Assembly (NCBI GenBank): GCA_030278955.1
Contig: JAOANR010000006.1
Coordinates: 11,059,915 to 11,123,914 of the forward strand
Length of the DNA: 64,000 nucleotides
From: Hygrophila difformis
Lineage: Eukaryota; Streptophyta; Magnoliopsida; Lamiales; Acanthaceae
Reading direction: 5' to 3'
This document shows positions 9,283 to 20,867 of the stretch, in pieces (positions within the stretch are counted from its first letter, which is position 1; each line of letters opens with the position of its first letter). The notes beneath the pieces were generated by a model, which worked only from the letters and a program-made list of their open reading frames with translations, was not told the DNA's origin and made no database searches. The translations under genes were made by a program, and so were the position numbers.

Positions 9283-9473
9283 TGTTGTTTTTTTGGTCCC
9301 TCCAATTTCTATGTAGGGCATTATATCTTGAGCCCTGTTAGTGGATAAATGGCCGAGTAGAAGCATGTGTGCTTCACTTCTTCGAGACTGATGTAGCTCG
9401 AGATTGTATGCTCCTATTACATGTTTTGTTTTTTGGAGTGCAATAAAATCAATCTTCCCTCAAAAAAAAAAAA
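9283..9473 (+). mobile_element. 5'-truncated LINE tail with poly(A)
   Basis: A 191-bp insert ending AATAAAATCAATCTTCCCTC plus poly(A), flanked by the 11-bp duplication ATTTCATTTTG (9272-9282 and 9474-9484). Paralogous empty sites occur near 25480 and 51070. The CTTCCCTC-poly(A) end resembles that of the minus-strand retroposon at 30745, which suggests the same LINE family. Too short to encode protein. Confidence 0.75.
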
Positions 9474-9646
9474 ATTTCATTTTGGATACCTATACTTACG
9501 TCAATCTAATCTATTACATAAGTTGTTGCCTCTACCAATATTTGACTTTATTGGCTTTTGCTATATCTTTTTAAAGATAGTACGATGTATTATTACGGTA
9601 ATAACTCCATGAAGTGGACTAGTTTATATATATATATATATATATA

Positions 9647-10148
9647 TCTAAATATATATATGCCTAACTACTATTCATTCGGCACCTAAATTTACCAAAC
9701 TATCCTATGAGTCCCATCAAATTACCATGCGCCCTTCGCATGAACCCTACAAACTTTCAGATTTTGCCGTTCTTGCTCCTCACTTTTATCTCTTTAGTAG
9801 CACTCATTTTGTTTGCCCGTCGGTCCGGTTCCCCTTCGTCTTCATTTTCTTCCTGCAAGGTTCTCCGACTGCTCTCCCTCCCTGTTGCCACTGAAATCGA
9901 CTTGCTTGCCGCCGGTAATTCTTCTGCAGGTAAGGGTTGTTACATCTATTTGTATTTACTTGTGCTTGTACTTCAGTCCACATGAATATGTCAATTTTCT
10001 TAGATCCCAATTATTTAAATCCAATAAAACTGTTTCATGAGCTTCCAGCTGTTGTCGTGGATCCGATTCTGTGTCAAAAAGCTGTCGTATCCGAAAATAA
10101 TACATTTATCACCTCCTGCGCGGCGTAGCGTGCAAACAAGAGGACTAT
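9647..10148 (+). mobile_element. Candidate small non-autonomous Helitron
   Basis: Inserted in a TA microsatellite, it starts TCTAAATATATATATGCC and ends after a GC-rich, weakly palindromic stretch (GCGCGGCGTAGCGTGC) followed by CTAT. Paralogous DNA at 51219-51245 has the TA repeat without the insert. The end is CTAT rather than CTRR, so the boundary is uncertain. Inside, an open stretch at 9733-9930 encodes a hydrophobic helix and ends at a GTAAGG donor-like site, which suggests a captured exon I do not recognise. Confidence 0.45.
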
Positions 10149-10170
10149 TATATATATATATATATATATA

Positions 10171-10302
10171 TGGATGGTGGGAGTCTATGTCTTATAAATT
10201 ACAATGGAATAAAGGGGATATATATGGATTGGGTAGGGAATCAAACCCTAATCTAAAGATTGAAAGACAGGAGATTTGACCAATAAGCCAAGTTCTCATC
10301 CC
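10171..10302 (-). mobile_element. SINE family 2, copy a (decayed)
   Basis: On the minus strand it reads GATGAGAACTTGGCTTATTGG (A-box region), then GGGTTTGATTCCC (B box), then the family tail TTGTAATTTATAAGACATAGAC. It occupies the same array position as copy c at 51254-51403, so it predates duplication of the unit. No clear target duplication remains. Confidence 0.6.
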
Positions 10303-10469
10303 AGTTGACTAGTACATTGTTATCCAATTTCATATATATATATATATATATCTAATATATATAAGTGTGAGACCTTATGAACAGTACTTTTCAATGTGAA
10401 ATTCCTTATTTGTCCTTCTCTTGCTTTTCTTGCTTTTCTTGGCTCCTTCCTTTTCCTTCTCCTTCGTCA

Positions 10470-11226
10470 TTTTCTCCACGCCTTCTTTCTTCTCCACATC
10501 TGCTCTCTCGAGCCCATTCTGTGCCGCCGGCCTTTTGCGAGCCAAACCTTCACTTGCGTCGCCGGCCTCCGACTTGGTTTTCGAGCTCCATTCCAGATCT
10601 TGCCTCTTCCGTCTCTGCCCGGAGGAAATGCCCTGGTTACCTTTCTTCAGCAATTCCTTCTCTTCTCCCATTTTTCGCCGGGCCCTGCTCTCTTCCCCGC
10701 TTCTGTAATCATTCATTTTCTAATTGTGTTTCGGATCGATGGCATCGTGTTAATGGCGGGCCGAGATTAGTTCTGATAGTGACAGCAAATGTCGGTGGGT
10801 GAAACTTTGATGCTGAATCGTTCTTCGAAATAAATTTGGGTGAAGGAGAAAAGGGGCTGTTCTAAAAGCCCTGTGATTTTGAAATTGGGGGCAGGTTTGA
10901 TTTTTTCTATTGGTGGGCTTGTTTACACGCTCTTCACAAAAGCAGAGGTGGGATCAAGCATTTTAAAGCAAAACCTCCGTTGTGTTCTTCTGGTTAATGT
11001 TAATTTCTGTCTAGAATTTATAATTCTTGTTTGGAAATTGATGGTGGATTTTCAGTTGCTTTGTTTGGATTCGTATTGGTTGAATTTTGAATGTCCAGAT
11101 AGTTGCAACCATGGCAAAAATGTGGATGGTGATTCTGCTTCGCAGATGCCGTCAAACATCTCTGCTTTAGTTTTCCTGCTTTTGTTGTTGCATATTACTT
11201 ATATATATGTATGTGTGATATTTGAA
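10470..11226 (+). other. Open, gene-like captured stretch, unidentified
   Basis: Several overlapping open frames. The longest (10840-11226) has a hydrophobic helix (LIFSIGGLVYTLF) and a Cys/Gly-containing segment (SCNHGKNVDGDS), then a second hydrophobic run. Base composition is less AT-rich than the spacer around it. It is probably captured exon or UTR sequence with retained introns. I do not recognise the parent gene. Confidence 0.35.
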
Positions 11227-11636
11227 TGACCTTGAATGCTGTGAATTGTACTATAGTTCCAGAAATAATAATCAAGTATTTGGATTAGTAAATGTATAGA
11301 TCCAGAAATAGCAATCAAGTAATTTTGTAATTGTAGATATTGTCAGTTGACTCAACTCCATCTCGCTCATTGAAAAAATGGCAACCTGATTTGATTATAC
11401 TGTAATAGTTCAAAGTATATGGATTTCATTTTATGAGTTTGCTTATGGGCTTCCTCTGAAGTGGTTAATTTTGAGTCATATAGCGACCAAAATTCATGAG
11501 TGGGGTTTGTCACGAATTCATTTTTCACTATATGTTATACTGCTGAGTTTTGATATCTGATTGGGTATGGTAGTTTAGAGATTTTTTTCTTTTTTGGATT
11601 TTATGGCTATTCGGATAGTGCTGGTAAGCATTCATG

Positions 11637-11858
11637 CGTGCATCTGTGGCATGCTTCTAGCAGTAAGGTAATACTTTGTTTATTCAATCAATTTCCCATC
11701 TAATTGTCGGATAAATTTATGAAGCTGAAGTTTGGCATGGCATATATAAGCAGGAAGTTAAGTTGTGTAACTTGGGAATTGATGATAGTGTATGTTCTGT
11801 TGGTTGGGCACAGCGTGGTACACATATTGCTGTTGGAACTAGCAATGGCAAGCTCCGG
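11637..11858 (+). pseudogene. Captured FIZZY-RELATED (FZR/CCS52) exons
   Basis: Two neighbouring WD40-region exons of an APC/C activator. The first ends at 11667 (..HLWHASSSK, then GTAATA donor). The second spans 11754-11858, bounded by AG and GT, and encodes KLCNLGIDDSVCSVGWAQRG and then THIAVGTSNGK. These match the FZR3/CCS52B-type stretch that follows LWNACSSK. The intervening intron is 86 bp. The fragment has no promoter, no C-box and no IR tail, so it cannot act as a Cdh1-type activator. Exon edges and intron were captured at DNA level, as Helitrons do. Confidence 0.8.
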
Positions 11859-13925
11859 GTATGCTGTTACTATTTTGGATTAATTGGATGACATTTTTGT
11901 GTCTCATAATTAATATATTGGCATTCTGCACATTTATTTATTCCTCTGAGGCTTATGATGGGCAAAGAAAGGGATCCTTACCTTTTATCTTCATCTAAAT
12001 CTACAATTTACTAAGTTCTATATAAATAATCTATTTTAGTAGGAAGTCAGTTTCCTACCTATTATAGTGTTTTAAGTTTAAATTTATGTTGTTCAGACTC
12101 ATGTTTTTTGCTGTTGTACTTCATGGGGCTTTTAGATGCTTGGCTCTTCTTTCTTCGGACATCGATGATAAGATGGTTCCCAAAATCATCCCAATTCTGT
12201 TCCCATGCTTGGCTACAATTGCATCATCTTCCAACTTTGATTTCTTTTTTGAAGTGTCGGAAGTTTGGTTCTAAACCCCTTCTCTCTCTTTTTATCATCT
12301 GCTTTCTGTAGCGGGGCTGGATATGAACATTGTAAAGAACTCATTTTCTGTTTGTTTTTGTTTTGTTTCACGTTCTATTCTATCCATATATTTTTTTTCT
12401 GCCGCTTCTTTTTACCATGGCAGTCTGTTTCCTGTGTATCTATATGTCTGTCTCACAAAGTTTCTGAAGCTGAATATTACTTTATTCCGAGGATTCTTTT
12501 TGTGGGTTCCCTTAACCCTTATTCTCATTCAGTGGTTGTTGATGATTTTCATTCCAGATTTTCTGCTTGAGCTTGCTTTCTTGGCTTGTGTACTTCAATG
12601 TTTATTTTAGGTGCACAGGAATGGAGTATCTCATTTGATTTTCTTTACCTCTCCATTTTCTTGGTTTTCCCTTCCCTTTTTGTGTTCTTTTTCATTTATT
12701 GTTGGTTTCTTTTAACCATTTTTGTCGATGGGACCTTCTTGCACTTGATTGAGTGTTTTTTCAAAGAAAGTGTGGAAGAAATTTGAGATCTGTTGCTTCA
12801 TTCATAGAATCGTAGTTGTTTTGCACAATTTAGTGCTTTTGCTTGTAGATTGCACCCCATTTCCCAAACATGAAGGTAAATCTTATCTCAAGGTCTGAAT
12901 AATAGGTACCTGTCCCTTTAATTAAGCTCGAATTTATGCTCACTTGTTTGTTACTTCAAGGCTGCACCCTTTTTTATGTGTTATAGATGTATCTCGGTTT
13001 GTATCGAAGGTCATCAAGTCCCAGCTATGCCACACTAGACCACCTCTAAGTTTCTGCTCGGAAAAGGGTTCCCATATTCTGGTAACGTTTTATCCCATTC
13101 AAATCGAGTGGTGGAATTTTCCAGGATTTTTCTTCCCACAACAGAAAATGCTGTCTGATTGAACAATTTTATAAATTCCCTTCATTTTGCATTATTACTT
13201 TCTTATTTTTGTATTAGAAATCATGACTTATTTTTGATTTTATAGTTTAATTTATAGTTTTCTTTCATGTTGAATTAAGCTAAAACTAATTCGTACAATC
13301 CATATCATAGGCTTATGTTGTTGCAAGCGTATGCGGCTAAAAACAAGTAGAAAAACATTTTTTTGTCATTCCCAGAATCGTATTTTCCATTGTACTAATT
13401 AATAAGGTGAGAAAAATGTAAGCATTAGCATCATATGTTTATCAATATTTTTACTATGCTTTTATCTGCATGGTTATGATAACTATATGAATTTTACTTG
13501 ATACATGATCTTCACTCACCCTTACCTGTAGATTCATGGGATGATAAATTAACCTAAGCACATTCTATGCAGTACTATGGCTGATGGAAAGGGAACTTGC
13601 AATCCACAGCTGCTGTCCCAAATTCAAAGTGGTTTTGAGTTAGTGATTGATTCTATGCTTTTGAGTTATTGCTGAATTGCCTACTACAAAAAATGGATTA
13701 CTACTTGATTAATAGAAATAATTGATTGGGTTTCTTACTTGTTTTCTCACGTGGATTGGAGGTTGAAATTTTTGATGCCGGACTATATATCCTTTTTGCC
13801 TAATACTATGATTTTTCCTGATATGGTTTCTATTTAAATATGAAATATTAAAAGTAAAAAGGAAAAGTTATCTTAATCATTTATCTTAATTTTGCTTTTA
13901 TTTTCATAATGTTTATTTCTCAATG
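11859..13925 (+). other. Remainder of Helitron interior
   Basis: T-rich, intron-like sequence on the plus strand with many short frames and scattered GT/AG pairs. No further protein similarity recognised. It may be introns and UTR of captured genes. Confidence 0.4.
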
Positions 13926-13965
13926 GGCGCGTGCAGCGTGGCGCGCGCGACAAAGCGAGTTCTAG

Positions 13966-14454
13966 TATATATATATATATTTCATTCCACGTAGAAAAAT
14001 TGAAATTTCACTTTTATTCTTTATTTTTTTAACATGCAATATTTCCCTAAAAATTTATTTATTTTTCATTTAATGTAATTGTTATCTAAATACCTTCTAT
14101 TAATAATTAATTTGAAGCCAAGTGCACTGCAAAAAGCTCATGTTGCTTTGTAGGGTCAGCCTTCACTCCGGAGCCGACAACATCTAAAGTAACATCATAT
14201 CTTTCTGCTGCGCCGAAAATGAGGGTTATACAAGGATTATGTCGCTGAAAGAAATATAACTACTCGATTAGTTTTGTAACTATGGTTAATTATCAATTTA
14301 GTCATTTATCTTTTGTAATAGGCAATTTGGTCCCTTAAGTTTGGTAGTTTTAGCCGATTTGAACCTTTCTATCATATTTTAGCCCGGAACTTTTATTTTA
14401 TTATATTTAGACCCCAAAATTTGATTTTTTTTAAATAGTCATTTTTTCTACATA
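13966..14454. other. Array-unit spacer left of the Sirevirus
   Basis: No gene. It aligns to 51433-51530 plus 51709-52537 of the paralogous unit (for example TTACAAGGATTATGTCG and TTTTAGCCG). Around 14060 it shows the empty site for the SINE at 51531-51693, and at 14455 the target of the Sirevirus. Confidence 0.7.
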
Positions 14455-14459
14455 GATCT

Positions 14460-15375
14460 TGTTGGGAACCAGTTTTGAACAAATGTGTTCACAAATCGAT
14501 GTCTGAACTACTTTGTTGGACCAACCACGACAACAGCAGACAAACTAAGTAAAGGAAGAAGAGCTAGCTAATATACTCATGGAGATCCTCCAACGGCTAG
14601 TTGATCTTCTGCCCGGATCTTGCACACGAAGTATGGAAACTACATCTCTTAATTCGGGCAACTCTATTATAAGGATCCGCGCATTTATGGAAAGGAGATC
14701 TTCTACCTTAGAATAGAGACAAGGTGATTCTCTTCAAATAGGGCGGCCAAGGGATGCATCAACACGACGAAGGAATTGACTTACACCCTTGAGCAATTGA
14801 AAGCATTCGTAAAGAGAGAATCATATTCCTTCCGTGTTCGCGAGTTATCATTTCGAAGGAAGAAATCGGATCAACACTTCCTTGGGTGGATTGATCGATA
14901 GAGTGCTACTGTGTGCTTGATTGAAGTAGACGGATTCAATCAAGGCTTTCAAGGAGTCGTCAAACTCAAGAGCTTAACTGAAAAGATCAAGGAGAGTCGC
15001 CAACAGGTTTCGACCAAGGGCAAACTTGAAGGAGGAGCCTTCAAGGGATTGAAGCAAGGTCGGGGAGATCTTCACCAAGACAGGGGGAGTGTCTTGGTTT
15101 GACAATTCAGTCCGCTTGGTGATTGGAGTTGGGCGAAAAAATTCACTATTGTTTAGATCGAGGATCAAACCAAAACAATTAGTGAATCTCCTGGATTGGT
15201 ATCCCCCAGATGTAGGCTTGTGCCGAACTGGGTCAACAAACCTTGAGTTCTTTATTTTTACAGTTTATTTACTTTCCGCTGCTTAATTTCTTAAACTGTT
15301 TAACGTGTCCACGAAAGGTGCTTGAACTAGTTTTCAGGACTACTTAATTGGTTATCCACGCAAACGGACCTAACA
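14460..15375 (+). repeat. 5' LTR of Sirevirus
   Basis: 916 bp, TGTTGGGAACC...ACCTAACA. It retains an 82-bp segment (from the AAGTA at about 14551 to CACACG) that the 3' LTR lacks. Confidence 0.95.
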
Positions 15376-15377
15376 AT

Positions 15378-15389
15378 TGGTATCAGAGC
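15378..15389 (+). promoter_or_regulatory. Primer-binding site, initiator tRNA-Met
   Basis: TGGTATCAGAGC starts two bases after the LTR and is complementary to the 3' end of plant initiator tRNA-Met, the usual primer of Copia elements. Confidence 0.9.
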
Positions 15390-15425
15390 TACACGCTTTG
15401 GAAAGCGAGATCCAGACAAAGAAGC

Positions 15426-18400
15426 ATGGAAAACCAAGGCGGATCTGTAACCAGACCACCATTGCTCGATGGATCAAACTATGCATACTGGAAAGATCAA
15501 ATGGAGGCTTTCCTCATTGCTCTGGATGAAGGGGCTTGGGATGCAGTAGAAAACCAATACCATCCTCCAGTAAAAGAAGAAGACGGTGTAAAAACCATCA
15601 AACCAAGGAGTGAATGGACTGCTGCCGAGAAGCTTGCCGCTTCAAAGAACTCCAAAGCCCTGAACGCAATTCACAATGCTCTCACAAAGGATCAATACAG
15701 ACTCATCGCTGGATGTAAGGTCGCATACGATGTCTGGACTACTTTAGCCAATACCTACGAGGGTATGGCTCCGGTAAAGAAATCTAGAATCATTACTCTC
15801 GATGCACAATTTCATAAGATCTCTATGGATGATAATGAGTCAGTCGGCCAATATATTGGTCGCATTCGTGATCTAACCAACCAAGCTCTTCAGCTTGGCA
15901 AAGTGTATTCTCAACAGGACATTGTAGGAAAAATCATTGGGACGCTTCCAGAAAGGTTCAATGCAAAGGTCGCCGCACTTGAACTATACAAAGACTTTGA
16001 TAAATTGCAGGTTGATGAATTAATGGGAATCCTACAATCATGGGAAATGGATCACTGTCCCAGGACCAAAAGTAAACCAGTGGCATTCAAATCCGTGACC
16101 AAGGATGTGGATGACTCCTCCGTGGAAGATCATGATGACTTTAGTGACGAAGAAGAATTGGCCATGCTGTCCAAAAGACTAAACCAGATCATCAAGAACC
16201 GAAGATCTAGGTTCAACTCATCCATGAAAAAGGATGCCGGGACATCAAACTCAAAATCCACTCAGAAAGGTTCGAAGTCATTCGACAAAAATAAACCAAA
16301 ATCTTCAAAGATTGAAGACGACAAGGAGATCATCTGCTTTGAATGTGGGGGAAGAGGCCATATGAAAAAAGACTGTGCCAATCTCAGACCAAAGGAGTTC
16401 AACAAATCCTATCAAGTAACGTTCAGTGACTCTGAAGATGAGAAGGATTCTAATGAACATGGTGTAAACTATGGAGTAGCCTTCATCGGCACATGGGATT
16501 CTGATAGTGATGATGAACCCGAGGCAGATATGGGTACCAACTCAGTCAATATGGTTTCCTCTAACATGGTTCACTCTTTTGCTAGGGATCAAGATGAGAG
16601 CATCAGTAAACTTAATGATCTCTATGAAGAAACTTTCGAGAAACTGGAAATATCCATTGCTGAATCAGTAGAATTACATGTTGAGAATGGAAGCCTAAAG
16701 GAACAACTCCAGAGTCTCACAAGCAGAAATCAGGAACTTGAAAAGGCGTCCACAGAGCTGTCTGGAGTGGTGAACGAACTACGTGAGAAAAATGCTGAGC
16801 TTCAGAAAGAGAACAAGGAACTGGAGGTTGAAAAAGTTGACTATAAACTATGGTACTATAGTATGCTTGGAAAGAAAGACGCTCTTCACACAGAACTCAC
16901 CGAAGTTCAAGACAAACTTGCCAAGGCAGAAAGCACTATGGCGGCTCTAAACAAAGGAAAAGCCAAGTTAGATGATGTAATTGCTATGGGAAGGCCGAGC
17001 AACAACAAACAAGGCTTGGGATATCAAGCCTCAACTTCAAGAGGAGAAAAGAAAAGCAAGTTTGTGTCCGGGGGAATGCTAAGTGAACCCCGAACTATCA
17101 AGAAATCATTCCATCCCGAAGGAAGAAACAAATGGACAAGAAGACCACCACCTCCAATCCCACTCAGATGCGATTATTGCAAGCTTGAAGGCCACAAAAC
17201 CAAGAACTGTGGGATCTTTGTAAGAGATCTACAAACAGGAAAACCTATCACCTGGCCAAATGACAAAATCAAGATGAAGCTGATCTCCATCAAGTGCGAA
17301 TGGGTTCCTAAAATTCAGAACAAATGTCAAGTTGCCTTTCTTTCACAAAAGAAGAATGTTGCGGACAAAGTATGGTACTTCGACAGTGGATGTTCCAAAC
17401 ACATGACAGGTGAAAGGAGTCTGCTCAAACACTACAAAGAGATTGATGGAGGATTCGTTGTTTTTGGAGATGGAAAAAGGGGTGCCCTAGTTGGACAAGG
17501 CACCATTGAGAACAATGGCTCGAAGGAACTGTCTCCTGTTTTCCTTTTCGATGGACTCCAAGCTAACTTGATAAGCATCAGTCAGTTGTGTGATGAGGAC
17601 CTTTTGGTGCAGTTTACCAAGAAAGATTGTCAAGCGATCAATCAAGATCAAGAATGCATTATGAGAGGTTTGCGCTCTAAAAATAATTGCTATCATCTTG
17701 TTCAAACTTGCAATTTTGGTGCAGCTGCAGGAAAAGATCACATCACACTGTGGCATGAAAAGCTTGGACATCTCAACTTCAAAGATCTTATCAAACTCAG
17801 CAGAACCGGGGCAGTCAAAGGTCTTCCTCAATTCAAAAAAACAAATGCAGTTCTCTGCAACGAATGTGCCAAGAATAAACAGCACAGGAGTTCACACAAA
17901 CTGTCTGAACACCCTGGATCAACCAAGTGTCTCGACCTACTGCACATGGATCTTATTGGTCCAATGGAAGTTGAAAGTTTGGGAGGTAAAAAATATATTT
18001 TTGTATGTATTGATGATTACTCCAGGTACACTTGGATAGATTTTCTCAGGAAAAAAGGCGGCACATTCAAAGCTTTCGAGAAGCTGTGCAATCGACTCAT
18101 GACCGAAAAGGACACCAAGGTGAAACGTATTCGAAGTGATCATAGACGAGAGTTCGAAAATCAATTCTTTGAGGAATACTGTGCAACACATGGAATTAAG
18201 CATGAATATTCGGCACCAAAAACACCTCAACAAAACGGAGTAGTCGAAAGAAGAAATCGAACTCTACAAGAAATGTCTAGGGTGATGCTCAATTCAAAGA
18301 AAGTGGCTGAATTTCTTTGGGCCGAAGCCGTTAACACAGCATGCTACACCATAAACCGAGTCTACTTAAGGCCAAACTCTCTTATGACTCCATATGAGAT

Positions 18401-19814
18401 TTGGAATGGTAAAAAGACCTCAATTACATATTTCCATATTTTTGGTAGCAAGTGTTTTGTTCTAAATGACAGGGAACATGTTGGGAAGTTTCAAGAAAAA
18501 AGTAATGAAGGAATATTTGTGGGATACTCTACCACAAGTCGTGCATACAGAGTATATCTTCCTAAAACAAGGAAAGTACTGGAGTCCACAAATGTGACCA
18601 TAAAAGATGTGACCAGCAAAGAGGATGTTCCACCTCATGATGATGAAACTCCTAGTGGTCAGGATGATCAAAATAGTGCAGCTCCACCGTCTGATGACCA
18701 GTCCACCAAAAGAGTCCAAACACCGACCATGGACACCTTGTCACGAAAAGCAGAACCTCAAAAGGATCTAAATGGACGCATTCACAAGCATCATGACCCT
18801 GAAGACATTATTGGTGATGTAAATGAAAGGAGAAAGACTCGAGGGAAAAAGATCGACTTTAAAGAGCTAGCGGGCTTGCACTGCTATACTTCAAAGATCG
18901 AACCCTCCAGAGTTGAAGAAGCTCTTCAAGATGAACACTGGATAAATGCCATGCATGATGAACTACTCCAGTTTGAAAGAAATAAAGTCTGGACCCTAGT
19001 TGAAAGACCTCAAGACAAGAACATAATCAGAACCAAGTGGATCTTCCGCAACAAAAGTGATGAAAAAGGGAATATTACAAGGAACAAAGCTCGGTTAGTT
19101 GCTCAGGGTTACACCCAGGTCGAAGGTGTCGACTTCAGTGAAACATTTGCGCCTGTAGCAAGACTTGAAGCAGTCCGACTCCTACTGTCCATCGCATGCT
19201 CGCTAGGATTCAAGCTTTATCAAATGGATGTCAAAAGTGCCTTCCTAAATGGTTGGCTGAATGAGGAAGTGTACGTAGAACAACCTAAAGGGTTTGAAGA
19301 CCCCCATCATCCTCAACATGTCTACAAGCTCAACAAGGCACTCTATGGATTGAAACAAGCTCCTAGGGCTTGGTACGAAAGGCTTTCCAAGTACCTGCTT
19401 GAACATGGATTCGAAAGAGGAAGCTTGGACAAGACTCTCTTTATCAAAAGAGAAAACAAAGGAATCCTCATTGCTCAAGTCTACGTCGATGACATTGTTT
19501 TTGGATCAACTCACCATATGCTCAAAGACCATTTCATCGAATTAATGGGTAAGGAGTTCGAAATGAGCATGGTAGGGGAACTAACTTATTTCCTTGGCTT
19601 GCAGGTTGCTCAGAAGAAAGATGGAATATTTCTAAGCCAAACAAAGTATGCCCGAAACATTGTAAAGAAGTTTGGTATGGAGTCCAGCAAACCTGTCCGA
19701 ACGCCTATAGGGACGAATGATAAAATGAGCAAAGATCCCAGTGGTCAAAGTGTTGATCAGAAACTCTATCGAAGCATCATTGGAAGCCTTCTATCTAGCT
19801 GCAAGTCGACCTGA
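15426..19814 (+). CDS. gag-pol: Sirevirus gag-pol polyprotein, frameshifted before RNase H
   Basis: The start chosen is the ATG at 15426 (MENQGGS). The frame is open further upstream, but that part lies in the LTR and primer site. Order by residue: gag UBN2-type domain (about 10-220), CCHC knuckle [14 protein letters not shown] near 303, long coiled coil (about 395-540), second knuckle [14 protein letters not shown] near 582, aspartic protease DSG near 653, pre-integrase HHCC domain near 775, integrase core (HMDLIG near 838, then the second Asp and Glu in NGVVERRNR), reverse transcriptase with YVDD near 1352. The integrase motif usually read SDHGGEF is SDHRREF here. The frame ends early at 19814 because two bases are missing near 19790 compared with the sister element. 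RNase H continues in another frame. Confidence 0.9.
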   Translation: MENQGGSVTRPPLLDGSNYAYWKDQMEAFLIALDEGAWDAVENQYHPPVKEEDGVKTIKPRSEWTAAEKLAASKNSKALNAIHNALTKDQYRLIAGCKVAYDVWTTLANTYEGMAPVKKSRIITLDAQFHKISMDDNESVGQYIGRIRDLTNQALQLGKVYSQQDIVGKIIGTLPERFNAKVAALELYKDFDKLQVDELMGILQSWEMDHCPRTKSKPVAFKSVTKDVDDSSVEDHDDFSDEEELAMLSKRLNQIIKNRRSRFNSSMKKDAGTSNSKSTQKGSKSFDKNKPKSSKIEDDKEIICFECGGRGHMKKDCANLRPKEFNKSYQVTFSDSEDEKDSNEHGVNYGVAFIGTWDSDSDDEPEADMGTNSVNMVSSNMVHSFARDQDESISKLNDLYEETFEKLEISIAESVELHVENGSLKEQLQSLTSRNQELEKASTELSGVVNELREKNAELQKENKELEVEKVDYKLWYYSMLGKKDALHTELTEVQDKLAKAESTMAALNKGKAKLDDVIAMGRPSNNKQGLGYQASTSRGEKKSKFVSGGMLSEPRTIKKSFHPEGRNKWTRRPPPPIPLRCDYCKLEGHKTKNCGIFVRDLQTGKPITWPNDKIKMKLISIKCEWVPKIQNKCQVAFLSQKKNVADKVWYFDSGCSKHMTGERSLLKHYKEIDGGFVVFGDGKRGALVGQGTIENNGSKELSPVFLFDGLQANLISISQLCDEDLLVQFTKKDCQAINQDQECIMRGLRSKNNCYHLVQTCNFGAAAGKDHITLWHEKLGHLNFKDLIKLSRTGAVKGLPQFKKTNAVLCNECAKNKQHRSSHKLSEHPGSTKCLDLLHMDLIGPMEVESLGGKKYIFVCIDDYSRYTWIDFLRKKGGTFKAFEKLCNRLMTEKDTKVKRIRSDHRREFENQFFEEYCATHGIKHEYSAPKTPQQNGVVERRNRTLQEMSRVMLNSKKVAEFLWAEAVNTACYTINRVYLRPNSLMTPYEIWNGKKTSITYFHIFGSKCFVLNDREHVGKFQEKSNEGIFVGYSTTSRAYRVYLPKTRKVLESTNVTIKDVTSKEDVPPHDDETPSGQDDQNSAAPPSDDQSTKRVQTPTMDTLSRKAEPQKDLNGRIHKHHDPEDIIGDVNERRKTRGKKIDFKELAGLHCYTSKIEPSRVEEALQDEHWINAMHDELLQFERNKVWTLVERPQDKNIIRTKWIFRNKSDEKGNITRNKARLVAQGYTQVEGVDFSETFAPVARLEAVRLLLSIACSLGFKLYQMDVKSAFLNGWLNEEVYVEQPKGFEDPHHPQHVYKLNKALYGLKQAPRAWYERLSKYLLEHGFERGSLDKTLFIKRENKGILIAQVYVDDIVFGSTHHMLKDHFIELMGKEFEMSMVGELTYFLGLQVAQKKDGIFLSQTKYARNIVKKFGMESSKPVRTPIGTNDKMSKDPSGQSVDQKLYRSIIGSLLSSCKST

Positions 19815-20432
19815 CATAAGCTATGCAGTAGGAGTGTGTGCTCGCTACCAAGCCGATCCCAAGGAATCACACCTGAAAGCTGCCAAACGAGTGATTAAAT
19901 ATGTTTCAGGGACTAGTGATCTTGGTATATGGTATTCTAAAGAATCTAATCTTTCACTACTTGGTTATAGTGATGCAGATTGGGCAGGTGATGCGGATGA
20001 TCGAAAAAGCACAACCGGAGGATGCTTTTACATTGGAACTAACTTAGTTAGCTGGTATAGCAAGAAGCAAAGTTCCATCTCCCTTTCAACTGCCGAAGCT
20101 GGATACATTGCAGCTGGAAGTTGCTGTGCACAATTGCTATGGATGAAACAAATGATGCTAGATTATGGAATCGATCAAAAATCCTCACTATAGTATGTGA
20201 CAACATGAGTGCGATCAACATCTCCAAAAATCCTGTTCAACATGGGAGAACTAAGCACATTGAGCTAAGACACCACTTCATAAGGGATCTTGTCGAAGAA
20301 GGCATAGTGTCCATACAACATGTCGGGACTACTGAGCAACATGCAGATATCTTTACTAAGGCACTGGATCGAGAGAGATTCGAAAAATTGAGAAGAGATT
20401 TCGGCCTATGCACGATCGTCTATGGTTCCTAA
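19790..20432 (+). pseudogene. Sirevirus RNase H domain, broken by frameshifts
   Basis: Continuation of pol out of frame. It encodes the RNase H block SDADWAG...DRKSTTGG and SLSTAEAGYIAAGS, then stops at 20193. A one-base loss near 20190 separates it from the last part ([17 protein letters not shown] to 20432). In the sister element the same region is one open frame with AEAEY, so the second acidic residue of that motif is also lost here. Confidence 0.85.
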
Positions 20433-20867
20433 ATTTGTGGAATAAGTTTTATTTCTTTGCAATTTCCTTATTTTAATTACGTATATTTTATCACCTTAAA
20501 TATTTTATTTAAGACTAACTATTTTTGTTTAGAATATCTGTGCAGAATCCAAATCATTCCATGTCTAGTAGAGCTCACAATTTGATTCAAATTTGAAGTT
20601 GATGGGACGGGCGCGTGAAGCAGGAACGGTTACCTGCAAATCACGTTCAAAAACGTGATGATGATGGTTATGGGAAGTTGTGATCTTCCTTCCTTCTTTA
20701 ATTAAGGGAAGTTGCTATTCACCTCAACCAAATCTCATTGTGATCACATTACCTTAAGAGACTTTCATCTCTCGACCTCATATACTCTCCTCTGCCTTTC
20801 TCTCTTTGCTCACAAAAACACAGATTTCTCTTCACTTTTTCTTGCCAAAAGTTTCTTTTCAGCCACA

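Larger units (their letters stand above)
10351..13965 (+). mobile_element. Helitron with captured gene fragments
   Basis: Starts TCTAATATATATAAGTGTGAG at 10351 and ends CTAG at 13962-13965, preceded by a GC-rich hairpin-like region (13926-13950, GCGCG ... CGCGC). It sits inside a TA repeat with A on the left and T on the right. The paralogous unit shows the empty site near 51433 (GATTTCATATATATTTCATTCC). There is no transposase. The 3.6-kb interior carries at least two consecutive exons of a FIZZY-RELATED gene (11637-11858), plus segments around 10470-11200 that look like 5' exon/UTR sequence of another gene I cannot name. Confidence 0.75.

Noticed and set aside
10396..10770. 124-codon and 141-codon frames at the start of the FZR-bearing Helitron as host genes
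   Set aside because: Overlapping frames in a C/T-rich stretch lying inside the Helitron. Treated as captured UTR or exon sequence with no identified product.
15348..15425. Upstream ATG at 15348 as the gag start
   Set aside because: It lies in the LTR and runs through the primer-binding site. MENQGGS at 15426 is the natural first codon after the leader.
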